Below are positions 28,957 through 53,399 of a stretch of 64,000 nt of DNA, piece after piece (positions within the stretch are counted from its first letter, which is position 1; each line of letters starts with the position of its first letter). Both the position numbers and the translations under genes were made by a program. The DNA lies in assembly GCF_029227915.1 (NCBI RefSeq), contig NC_079879.1:13392001-13456000 (forward strand), read 5' to 3'. Under the pieces are notes generated by a model. The model worked only from the letters and a program-made list of their open reading frames with translations. It was not told the DNA's origin and did not search any database. The stretch comes from Hydractinia symbiolongicarpus. Taxonomy: Eukaryota > Cnidaria > Hydrozoa > Anthoathecata > Hydractiniidae.

Positions 28957-30818
28957 TTGAAAGAGCCGTTTGTCTTGCTTGTCCAGATTTTATGGAAGGA
29001 ATATAGGAAGGTAACTGAGCATAAAAACAAGCATATGGCGAGTAAAAATTTAGTTAGCTGGCTAACAAGATGGAAACTTTTTTCCAAACTTCGACTTGCT
29101 CTAGAGAAAGGTTTTGACCCAAATTTTGTGTTAAAGCCCAAACAAATCATTTGCTTTGAACAACTAATTAATGGAAACGATACTCTTGCGGTTTTGCCTA
29201 CTGGATATGGGAAATCCATTTTGTACCAGTTACTTCCTTTTGTAATGCCTTTACAGAAGAAAAGAAACATAGTGATTGTTGTTAGCCCTCTCAACGCTTT
29301 ATAGCGCGCTATCATTGAGGATCAACAAAAAATTTTGAGCCAAAGAGGTGTAGAAGTTGCTACACTTACTTATGAAAGGGAAGAATGTACAGAAGATCTT
29401 TTTGCACATTTGAATACGGAAGATCCTGTCGAACCAAATTTCAGAGTTTCACATGAAATAAAAAATGGAGATATTGATTTTTTATTTGGACATCCAGAAG
29501 CATTTTTGTCACACACAGGAAGAAATTTACTAAAATCAAAAATTTATCAGGATAATGTTGTTGCATGTGTAGTAGACGAGGCACATTGTGTGGAATTGTG
29601 GTAAGTAAATTTTATATATAGCTAGCTACAAAATGTACAAAAACTATCAGCTAAAAATATAAATGTATATATATACTCTTTTTGTTACTATGTATATACT
29701 ATAATTTACATATTTAGGTATATATATATATTATGTTTTTATATCGTTTCAGGGGACTGGAATTTAGAAAAAGCTTTCAAGATTTGGTTGTCTTAAACAC
29801 CATCTTTCAAGATCGCCCTATGCTTGCATTAACCGCAACTGCGGGAGATAAAATGATTTCCAAAATTATAAAAGACTTATCTCTACAGAACTGCAAAATT
29901 GTAAAAGCCTCACCAAATCGTAGAAATGTGTTTCTAAGTGTAAAAAAACGACTTCCAAACAACTATGGTGTAAAAAGTTATGAACAAATTCTATTACCAA
30001 TAGCAACAGAATTAAACGAAACCAGACAAGATTACCCTATCACAATTATATATATGGGTTTAAAATATTGTGGATATGCATATAAACTTTTTGACATGGT
30101 TATTGAAAATCCCTTCTGTGAAAACGAGATAACTCCAAGAGCTAAATTGTATGCTCAATTTCATGCATCAACCACTTCATGTATGAAAGAAGATATTTTG
30201 GAAGAATTGAAATCCTTAAACTCTCGAATAAGGGTAGTATTTGCAACCACTGCTTTTGGTATGGGTGTTAATGTACCTCAGGTTACTAACATTATTCATA
30301 TTTCTCCCCCATCAAAACTGGAAAGTTACATACAAGAAATTGGACGTGCAGGGAGAAATGGTGCACAATCAAATGCCATATTGTACTACAACAACTCTGA
30401 CATCAGTAAAAATAATTTAAAAATGGATGAATCAATTAAAAAATATTGTCAAGAGACTGATTGTCTCAGAAAATCATTGCTCAAATACTTCAGTTTTAAA
30501 TGCGAAACACAAGACAATTGTTGTGAAAACTGTAATCCTACGACAACTGAAGATTTTTCTCCTGTTCATCATATACAAATGTCAGATATTGATAGAGAAT
30601 CAATACGTTTAGAGCTAGAAATGATTAATGTTGAAAAGGAAGAAGACTCTCATTTATTAACATTTGAGTTTAATTTGACACATGATGTTATTGGAAAAAT
30701 TTCCAACAATTTTCATTTAATAACTTGTAAACGTGATTTATTGCATAAATTTGATGTTTGGGATGAAAGGTATTCGACAAAAATTTTTGATGTCATCAGA
30801 AAATATTTGAATCTATAA
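28957..30818 (+). pseudogene. RecQ-like superfamily II helicase, one intron, one internal stop
   Basis: Two exons, 28957-29600 and 29753-30818, join in frame with a GTAAGT donor and TTTCAG acceptor (1710 nt in all). Helicase motifs in order: Q-motif-like LKPKQIICFEQL, motif I LPTGYGKSILYQLL, motif II VDEAHCVE directly before the intron, WGLEFRKSF, motif III LALTATAG, motif IV IYMGLK, motif V VVFATTAFGMGVNVPQV and motif VI QEIGRAGRNG. The RecQ-type Cys cluster (CLRKSLLKYFSFKC...CCENC) follows. A TAG at 29302-29304 interrupts motif Ia (SPLNAL). In transposons a helicase may help in strand separation during excision or copying. Apart from the stop the frame is well kept, so decay is recent. Confidence 0.8.
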
Positions 30819-31140
30819 GTATATAAATAATATATATAGTTTTTATTTCTTCTTTTATTTTGTTGAAAACATTTTTTATTGGTAAGGTTGGACCATTAGA
30901 ATTTTTGTGAAGCAGATTGTGTATATATATACTCTAGATAGCTAGTTTGATTATGCAACAAATTTATAATCAAATAAGATTTTTGATGGGGTCAAACAAC
31001 ATTTATCTGTAAAGATATTTTAGACATCCTATATCAGCAATATTTTTTAAAGTCCAGCTTGCAATAAAAAGTTTATGTTTTTATGCGTATTCACATTCTA
31101 ATAATGTATATATATATAACACATTGTGTGTAAGAATATT

Positions 31141-31740
31141 TTACTGATAAATACCTATTTCATTTTTATGATTATCAAGCCATTTATGAAAGTCACTCAC
31201 ATTTAAATAGCGTAGTGGATTACTCTTTATATTGCAAAAGCTTGCATGAAATCTATCAGGTATCGAATCGAAGGGTTTTACTCTCAGCAATTCTTCAATT
31301 ATTTCGATCTCATCATTTTTACTATTAGCAGTTGCATGTTGAACAGATTTTGCATGTTTCTCCAGTTCTTTATCGTAATTTTCAGTTATTTCTTTAATCC
31401 CACTTGTTGCTTTGCATATTTTACTAATAGAACTAAAGGTTTTGTTTGGTCCCATATGATGTACAATATTTTTACTGATTTTATTTGTTATTTCCTGTGC
31501 TAAATCTTCTTCAATATTTTGACCAGGACCGCCTCTCCAATTTACAAAATAACTCCACTTTTGTTGTTCAGCAAGCCTTGGTGTTAATAAGCTTTCCACT
31601 TGAGCTATTGATACAAACATTTCGAGTGCATACTTGCTGTAAAGACCGAGTGATTTGAAGATTGATAGCAACAGCTTTTGATTAACAAGGTTACAATCAC
31701 CATCCCCTTCTTTTGCAGTATCCTTCATCTGCAACACCAA
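31141..31740 (-). CDS. DUF6589-like protein, C-terminal part (putative Academ transposase)
   Basis: 199-residue frame without stops. It contains KEGDGDCNLVNQKLLLSIFK, LYSKYALEMFVSIAQVESLL, TPRLAEQQKWSYFVNWRGGP and GQNIEEDLAQEITNK, a run typical of the C-terminal half of DUF6589 proteins, which are spread through cnidarian and fungal genomes in mobile elements. The N-terminal part of such proteins is not present upstream of 31740, so this is a truncated gene. Convergent with the helicase inside the same element. The transposase role is inference. Confidence 0.6.
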   Translation of the reverse strand: MVLQMKDTAKEGDGDCNLVNQKLLLSIFKSLGLYSKYALEMFVSIAQVESLLTPRLAEQQKWSYFVNWRGGPGQNIEEDLAQEITNKISKNIVHHMGPNKTFSSISKICKATSGIKEITENYDKELEKHAKSVQHATANSKNDEIEIIEELLRVKPFDSIPDRFHASFCNIKSNPLRYLNVSDFHKWLDNHKNEIGIYQ

Positions 31741-32599
31741 AACTGTTGATGCATGGTTACATGATGAGAATATATAGCTAGTCTAGCTCTAGTTTTTTCA
31801 CTACCTGAGTTTTTCTTACTAGCTATAACCTTTCCTTTTAAGAACACATAAGATCATGATTAACTTTTTGTCAGATTTAAAGCCAGCTGTAGGGTATAAA
31901 CAGGTGTAAAAAAGCATAGAAAAAAAGTGTGAAAAAAAATTTAGCTAAACAAAAGGTGAGAAAAACCTATTTACAAGTACCTTGCATTATATCTTTTTAC
32001 AGGTATCTTTTCAACATGGTCGTAAGCATTACCAAAATAATATTTTTTTAAATTTTATTCTTTAAGTAATAAAAATCTTCAAACTTCAACCATTAACAAA
32101 CAGCAACATAACAAATCCCGCACATCATCTTCCGCCATTTTAAATTAACTCACGGCCGTTACGTTCTCGCCTTGAAGCAACTCGTCTTAAAACTCGCGTA
32201 ATTGAAGAGCCAATGAAATTCAAACTTTAACCAGCCAGTCCCAGAGCTACTTCTTTCGCGCCAGCACGCATATCAGAAAGGGAAAAAGAAGCTCTGGGGA
32301 CGAGATTGAGATATTCGTTTACACCTAAACAAGAAAGACCTTTTTAACGCCCCCAAACGTTGCGCACTGTACAAAACTCACTTCAATATTTTGCGCACAT
32401 ACATACAACTTGTTCATCTCCTCTACCTGATCGATTTTCGATATTTTTGGCCGATTTTCCATGATTAATTTTAAATGTTGAACACATTTAAAATTTATCT
32501 GAACGGCTTTTGGGATTAATCATCATATTTTCTCTTTACACTTATTTATAAATCATATAAAACAAATCTTATCAGATTAATCAAATGTAATGTAAACCC

Positions 32600-32710
32600 A
32601 ACCTCGTCCCCAGGGCATCTTAATTCTTTTCTGACATCAGGACGGCATCATGTTCGTATCGCCGTCCCGGATGTCATGAAAGATACAAGATGCGCTGGGG
32701 ACGAGGTTAT
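32600..32710. mobile_element. MITE with 9-bp target duplication, 111 bp
   Basis: Inverted ends AACCTCGTCCCCAGGGCATC and its counterpart, with an inner second pair around GACATC..GATGTC. Flanked by TGTAAACCC at 32591-32599 and 32711-32719. The ends match the 3.46 kb helicase element 300 bases away. Confidence 0.7.
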
Positions 32711-32719
32711 TGTAAACCC

Positions 32720-34670
32720 GACACAAATTTCCAGTGGAAACACGGTAAAATAAATTTTACGTAATTTTTTTCTGGTGAGAGGCATTTATTAATTCATTTA
32801 TTTATTTTTACTACAATCCCCTAATTGCAGATATTATGAAAACCAACAACGTCTGTCACCAAAAGAACATAATCTTGGACACACACCTTTTTATAAGAAA
32901 ATCCGATCTGATTTGTTCTTTTTTTTAAAATTTTTCGGTCGATTTTTTTTTTCTTGATGGTAAGCACCCTTGTTCCCAGGGATTTTTGAGTATCAAAAAG
33001 ACAAAAATGCAGCCTCATACTATTCTTTTTTTTTTTTTTGATGTTTATATAAACATAATGGTTTTTGTTGCTGCTAATGGAGCTCTATAATTGTGTTCAT
33101 GAACAATGAGGCCAATATGAATATTTTTTCGCACTTATTGCAGTGAGAAAAGAAGATAACAAGGAAAAACAATATCGGTAGCTTGTTAAGAGAAGATAAT
33201 GAATTCATAATATTTTATTTTATGCCAAAATTCAGACTCGGTTGTTTTTAGATTTTTAAAACAATGTTGAGCCTAAATCTGTTTTAACTAAAATAGTGTC
33301 TAGCAAAATGACCAATTTCATCCGCAGTTCTATTTGCTTCTTGACGGCGCTGCTGATAGTTCTCGCCGCCAAAGTACCGGGGTCAAGCTTGCATAATTAC
33401 CGTTTTTGGATCGTGCATCACCTGAACAAGATACGCGTGGCAGATGGTTGTTAAAGCTCTACATACATATCGTAAACAAAAATTAGAGTCTTGAATCTGC
33501 AAAATTAACCTGAGGCCCTTAGTAAGCCCGCTTTGAACAGTGACAAGTTGGAAGTGTGTGACATTCATGGTAACAGTGCCCCTTGCTTACGGATACGGCT
33601 TTTGTTTTTTGGAAGTAATGCGGAAACACACAAAAACCCCACATGTTGGCAACGGGTAACAATTTGAAGGTATACGACTACATTCTTTGCTCAGCTCGGG
33701 AGTTTTTTTCTCTCAAGTTTTAAGTAGAAAAAATTTCTGCTCCAGAGGTAAGATACCTAGAATTAAATTTTTTACAACAAAATTTAAAAAAAATAAAAAC
33801 TTCGTTTTTGTGGCGTTGGTTTGCTACGTAGGCTTGACATGAAATACGCTCAAGCAGAAAATGCTGAGCGGAAATGCATGGAAACCTCAGACTTGACACT
33901 AAGCGGAGAGAGTTATTGTATCAATGGAGTCTCAACATATCACATTTACTTAACCTTATGTATAGAGAGTTTATCATGCTTTTCAATTTATAGTAAAAAT
34001 AAATTCGATGGAATTACAAAACAAATAGTTAAGTAATATAAAACATCAGGAAACCATTCCGGAAAAGAATTAAACCGCGGTAGAGCCAACTTCAGAAGTC
34101 TCAAGATTATTGTCGACACAACTTCGTCGAAAGATGTCTTTTAAAAAAAAGACAAGAAATCAACTTCTTCTCGATATTGTTGCGTGTGAGGTGTGACGAT
34201 TTTTATTCGCAAGAGACAAGTTTTGTACACAATTGAAAGTTTATAGAACAGACAAAAATGTCAACACTAGCTTGGTTTCATTGATTCTATTTTAGAGATG
34301 GAAAATCTACGACTCCTTTGTGTTGGTAAAGAGATTTGAAACACGGTTGATTAGCTTTCTTTTAAATCTTTAGTGTAAAAAGTCAATGATATACTAGGGC
34401 TATTATTTAAAGCTCTATGACAAACTACTTTAATTACTTTAATTGCGCATTCTAACGAGTACTGACGAAAAAAATATATTTAAAGAGATTCGGTTCTTGA
34501 TTACAGTGCGGCAGTTTACGTTGCGTTTTTGTTTTATTTATAATTTGATCGTTCTGTATTAATTTTCACTTCTTGAAAAAACGTTTGGGAATACAATACA
34601 CGTGGCTTAGTGTTTAAAGTTATGAGCCACGCTGGTTAGTAGTAAAAATTTTAGAAATGTTTTATTTCAG
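32720..34670. other. Upstream region of the receptor gene
   Basis: A/T-rich, with long T runs at 33028-33040. No coding exon recognised. A splice acceptor (TTTTATTTCAG) ends at 34670, 28 bases before the receptor ATG, so a 5' untranslated exon or a spliced leader must precede it. Confidence 0.4.
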
Positions 34671-34698
34671 TGAAGTATATTGATTGTAATGCCAAAAA

Positions 34699-48554
<13,856 letters not shown>

Positions 48555-49606
48555 CGTCATTAAAAACCACAATAGATGGCTACATCAATATAATTTCTAT
48601 GCCGTAATTGTGATCATGAAATGCAGCAATAAACTGTTGCATTAAAAACGAAAATAGAGAAGGCAAAATGTGACATAATAATCCCGATGACCAACTATAC
48701 GACTTGCATGGTTTCTTGGTCAGTGTGTTGGTCACTTGTTTGGCGAAATGTCTTTGCACATACCCAAGAGAATTCAGCATGTTTTGGCTCAACAGATCAG
48801 TTGTATATTTGTAGATAAAACGTGTTTTTTAAATTGTGTTATAAAACAAGTTTGAACGAGTTTAAACTTGCAGATAAGAAGGGAGAAATATTTGTTGCAA
48901 AACGTAATTACTTTAAAGAAAGAAACTTCGGCCAAACGCAAACGAGAATCAAATTTCGCGAATTATTAATTTGTGTTGTTTATTATTTGTTTCTTTGTTT
49001 CTTTCTTTAAATTGAGTAAACTATTCCAGTTGAAAGTGGAGATTTATTTTTCCTGGTGAAATTATATTTACATATCATTATTCAAGTTATAATTTTATTT
49101 TTAAAATATTCTTTTCTATTTAATTTTTATTTTCCATTGCGTTTTATATATATTTTATAATATTCATAGAAAATGGTTGCTTATCGAGCCTCTTTTTCCT
49201 CAACTTGTGCTATAAAAGGATGGGAATTACTATTGGTTCATTTCGTTATTTATTTGTTAGTATTACTTTATTGTAAAACCCTTATAATAATTTACTAGTG
49301 TTTATATGTAAGTTGAGGCTGTGTTGCCATTAAGATTGCGAGGCTTAACTTTTGCTTTGAACTGCTAAATTAATTAGTAAAACCTACTGCCGCACTTCTA
49401 ATGAATACGTTGTTGTACGTATCAAAGTGTCAATCTTTTTGTGACTTTTTTGTGCTACGTATATTTAAATATATTTGATACCTTTTCCAAAAGAGAATAC
49501 CACCAGCTATCTATTTATGATGTTTTATGCACGAAAGGGTTTTTTGAAGACTCCCAGGCTTAAAATCTCTACCAAGCCCTTTGCAACCGGGAATGGAGCA
49601 AGAGCT
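48555..49606. other. 3' flank of the receptor gene
   Basis: Presumed 3' untranslated region and A/T-rich intergenic DNA. No clear gene. Confidence 0.4.
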
Positions 49607-49798
49607 GGACGCTCATTCGTGTTCATAAAAGTTTTACTGGACGCTCATTCGTGTTCATAAAAGTTTTACTTGACGTTCATTCGTGTTCATAAAAGTTTTA
49701 CTGGACGCTCATTCGTGTTCATAAAAGTTTTACTCGACGCTCATTCGTGTTCATAAAAGTTTTACTTGACGTTCATTCGTGTTCATAAAAGTTTTACT
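49607..49798. repeat. Six tandem 32-bp units
   Basis: Units start at 49607, 49639, 49671, 49703, 49735 and 49767 with (G/T/C)GACG(C/T)TCATTCGTGTT followed by CATAAAAGTTTTACT. Two sub-variants alternate (GGACGCT and TGACGTT), showing recent stepwise duplication. The array overlaps the C-terminal side of a Tigger pseudogene. Confidence 0.85.
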
Positions 49799-50604
49799 CT
49801 TATGTACATTACAAAGTTTTACTGATGTCGGGTTCATCAACTTTTTTTGTGCCTTGTACATACATCGTAAGTTCTTGAAACATCTCGGATTTTTGGGTTT
49901 TCCAATGACAAGTAGTGGTAGTTTTTCACCTGTAGCACTCGCTGTACTTATCCCAGTAAGTCTGACTTTGCTGTGTTTACCACCGGTGCATTTTTCACCT
50001 TTCAATTCAAGAGTTTTGTTTGGTAGTGCTTGGAAGAACAGACCAAGAATAGACCAACTCATCAGTTAAGATATCTCGCAATTTGTACCTTGATAGTTTC
50101 GTTGGTGAGTGCGTTACCTTCCAGTGTGCAGTCATCTCCTGGTGTGCATAATTTTGCTTGACCTGACACCATTTTAAATGTGACATTATTCCGTGTCTTC
50201 CATCTGTCAACCCATTCATTCGATGCTTTAAAACCATCTATACCAATTGTCTTTGCTAAATAACTTGAAGGACTAGTCCACTCACAGACATATTATTCCA
50301 TCTTGCAGACATAAGCCACTTAAAAAAGGCTTTTTGAAGTTCTCATGTTTCCCTGCCTTGACATTCTTTTTTTTTTCAAGCTAATCGTTCCAAAGAAAAA
50401 TTAATCATTACGCCTTCTCTTTATTTGCAGGTAAAAGCCATGTGGGAATAGTGTTTCTTGGCACATTATACTTTGAGCTACTAATGACTTAGGTTGCCCA
50501 CTTTCAATTTGTTGTAACGCCTTGAATTTGACTTCAATGAAAGTTCTTTTCTTTTCTTTTGTGGCCTGGACATCTTTTTTCGTTAAAAAATCGAATGCAT
50601 GCAC
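49751..50604 (-). pseudogene. Tigger/pogo-type (CENP-B-like) transposase, broken
   Basis: Three minus-strand pieces in order. 50604-50401 has a CENP-B-type HTH start (KKRTFIEVKFKALQQIESGQ, PKSLVAQSI). 50237-50007 holds middle fragments. 50062-49751 has the DDE_1 start LFFQALPNKTLELKGEKCTG, GKHSKVRLTGI, EKLPLLVIGKPKNPRCFKN. The catalytic core beyond that is absent; the frame runs into the 32-bp repeats. It would have cut and pasted TA-flanked elements such as that at 61949-62768. Confidence 0.65.
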
Positions 50605-50605
50605 T

Positions 50606-50643
50606 TCGGAAACTCTTCAGTCATTGGACTGAAGAGTTTCCGA
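50606..50643. repeat. Perfect 17-bp-arm hairpin
   Basis: TCGGAAACTCTTCAGTC (50606-50622) and its exact complement (50627-50643) flank the loop ATTG, next to the Tigger pseudogene start. No TIR context identified. Confidence 0.7.
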
Positions 50644-50824
50644 TGCGTCAAACGTTTTATAGACTACGTTTGAGAGATCGAAATGGATTTATCCTTATTT
50701 CAGGAGAATTGCCAATTGTGCTTGTGCAGGAATATGAAATAAGTTCCTTTGTGATGTGCTACCATGAGTACTGCGAGACATGGACTCCTATGGTTGGAAA
50801 CGTCTTACAATGCCAAATATAACC

Positions 50825-51999
50825 AAACAGAACTGAAGTAGCAGCGATGAATAAAGGTATAGTTGTTAAACACTTGATGAAAGGGAAAAACGGGAAGTTT
50901 GCGAAAACTGGGCTCTTTTTCTGGGAGCAGATGTTTGCAGTATGGTAACCGGGAAAATAAATGGAAAGACTAAATAAAGGAAAGGAAATGTAGGTTACCT
51001 ACACAGTAACATTCACTGGTGTAAGCAAATGTTAGGCAAAAGAAATTTTGTAAAGTCGCGATAACCTTTAAGTAAATTTTCGTCTTACGATCCAAAAGTT
51101 CATTCATTCTCACCTACTTAAAGGTCCGTGAACTTTCAACGTTACGTAAAAAATACTTAATTGTGAGCACATTCTTACGGAGGCCGTTTTACGACTCACT
51201 TAAAGCGTTTTGTTCTATTGAAAACGTGCGTCGTAAACGAAATAAAGAAAAAAATGTTGCGCAATAGCATTCTAAGCGATAAGATTGTTCGAAAATGAGT
51301 TCAAAAATTTGAAAGAAGTCGAAAGAAATTCTAGATGGTGTCAAAACAATATGTTTAGGGTTATCCTGTACTTTTTAATAAAAAGCATAAGGAGTTCCCA
51401 TCGTAAGGACGTTAAATATGTATGGATCGTAAAACTTGTTGAACAAATAATAAACAACACAAATTAACACAATAATTCGTATCAAGTTCAATCCTTCAAT
51501 ACATATTTAATGATATAATTATACGTTTATTGCTACATATTATGTTCAAACTCGAAATTTTTGTGTACTCCTGAAAATGTATGTTCAATCTGTAAATTTT
51601 TGGTTTAATCTTTTTTTTTATGCTTAATCTTCCTGGGACGAGCGAGGTCGGCACGCTAATAAAAACAGATTGGCACTTTATAAACCAACGAGTTAAAAAT
51701 ATAAAGTATTTGACTCCCAAATCTAAGCGCTAGAAGGTTCTTGAAAACAAACTGAAGTGGTTACAAGTACGTGACCGTACTTTTACTTTTTTTTGCTAGA
51801 TGTATGGCATCTTCTGTGTTTTTTTTGTTTTTTTCTTTTAAAGGGAGGTTTGTCATGTTTTGCACCTAAGTATTACTGTGTTCTACATATACTGCTGTTT
51901 TCCTATGTGTATACTGGTACCTAGCTAGGTTCCTACTAAGTAAATTGCATATTCACGTAACTCTAACTAGCTGGCTACACACGTGTCACATCTCACAAT
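50825..51999. other. Intergenic DNA, no gene seen
   Basis: A/T-rich; short frames only, no motif recognised. Confidence 0.4.
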
Positions 52000-52330
52000 T
52001 TATTCGGCGATTCGGTTCAGCTCTGTTGCCGTAGTGATGATTGACATTTTGCTTGATTGTCGAATCACATTTGTGTTACATCCGCCATTTTTAAAATTTC
52101 ACAGGGTAAAAATAAACCTAGTTTGTAGGAGAAAGAATGCTAAAAAATGTGGAATGAAAATTAGCTAACCACATTAAAAATCTGTCTGGAAATGATGCTT
52201 AGCTATCTAGATTTTGCTCCAAAAGATTATCTGTGCTCAAACTTTCTAACTCTCAACCCTCTTCACCTAAATACGGAAACTTTTAACCTCCAAAAAAATT
52301 GTTATGACGTCAAACCGAATCGCCGAATAA
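52000..52330. mobile_element. MITE with 18-bp perfect inverted ends, 331 bp
   Basis: TTATTCGGCGATTCGGTT at 52000-52017 and its exact reverse complement at 52313-52330. No coding capacity. The family of origin is not known and no clear target duplication is seen. Confidence 0.65.
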
Positions 52331-52357
52331 GGTTCGACTAGATAAAAGTTAAGTAAA

Positions 52358-53396
52358 ATGAACGATAACATCTGGAGGGCTGCTCAACTGCTCCGTGAAG
52401 CTTCCAATTTACTAAGCCTAGTCCCTGGTTGCGATAGCGCTTTGGCGACTGGAACAAATGATAGAGCTAGTACACCTACTTCCTTAAGAATTGTGAATGA
52501 TACTGTCAATCGAACTAGATAGCTAGATGTTGCAACAAAGACTAAGCATTGCAGAGAGACTACGTGCTAACCTCTAGTGCTCCCAGCTCGAAGAAAAGGA
52601 AATCAACAACAGCCGTGGAACAAGCATTTGATTTTGCACTTATCATGGATGACATTGATGAGGAAATTTCAGAAACTCTCAAGTGGAATTCAGTTATTGT
52701 AGATGGTGTTATTATGCTATGTCCTGCTGATAATGAAAGTAGCGTTAGGAAAAAGGTATCCTTTGGTAGCTGTCACGGATTTTGAATTTGCGAAGGTCCG
52801 ACAAAAAAATCATCACTCCTGAACTTTCTGCAGGAACAGAATTCAACTATGCAGTCATAAAAAAAATTGTGGGTTAAGGTACACTGTACGTTAGACTAAA
52901 ACAGCATTGCAGTTATGTAATCAAAGAAAATCTTGACAATAACGATGATGATGACGATGACGATTCTCTCCTAAGTTCCACGTATCAGGCATTCGCAGTA
53001 AGCACTACATCCAATTAGTCAAATACGCAATCATTCCATCATCGATCAGGCCGTCAAACAGCAATACTGACACAACAACAACTTATTCAGTGGTCATCCC
53101 TGCTGTTTCAGTGTCTATTCCCATTGTGTCACCAACCCCTGTAATCACCATTGATAACAATCAGAAGAATACAGATTTAACATCTAACTCAGACCTGATT
53201 GATAAAATTAAGCAACAAGAGATCCCTAATCCTCTTGAAATAATTAAATTTATTCAAAAGCACCTTTATCAGGGAAGAGGTTGGTAGTGGTCGGAGAGTT
53301 GTGTGTCTTGCTGATATATTGCAATTTGTGACTGGTTGTAATGAAGAACCCGTACTAGGATTCTCAGTTAAATCAACCATTGAATTTGAAGTAAGT
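52358..53396 (+). pseudogene. Second HECT-like transposon gene, N- and C-terminal fragments
   Basis: Starts MNDNIWRAAQLLREASNLLS near 52358. After stops and shifts a Ser/Thr/Pro-rich linker follows (53090-53200). The end reads RVVCLADILQFVTGCNEEPV and LGFSVKSTIEFE at 53305-53391, the C-terminal lobe pattern of G2E3-like HECT domains, running into a GTAAGT donor at 53392. The middle of the domain, kept in the copy at 42 kb, is missing. The usual catalytic Cys segment is not visible. Confidence 0.45.
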
Positions 53397-53399
53397 AGC

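Larger units (their letters stand above)
28852..32308. mobile_element. 3.46 kb DNA transposon with helicase and DUF6589-like gene (AcademH-like)
   Basis: Bounded by inverted ends of ~79 bp (28852-28929 and 32230-32308, start CAATCTCGTTCCCAGGGC) and flanked by the exact 9-bp direct repeat AGATATTCG (28843-28851, 32309-32317). Each end is itself a foldback, since the CCCAGGGCTTCTT part recurs inverted inside it. It carries a RecQ-like helicase on plus and a DUF6589-like protein on minus, convergent. As I recall, a helicase together with 9-bp duplications marks the AcademH lineage of Academ transposons; this assignment is inference. The transposase gene here is only partial. Confidence 0.75.

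Noticed and set aside
49607-49798. CRISPR-like array
   Set aside because: The units are directly adjacent with no spacers, in a eukaryotic context.
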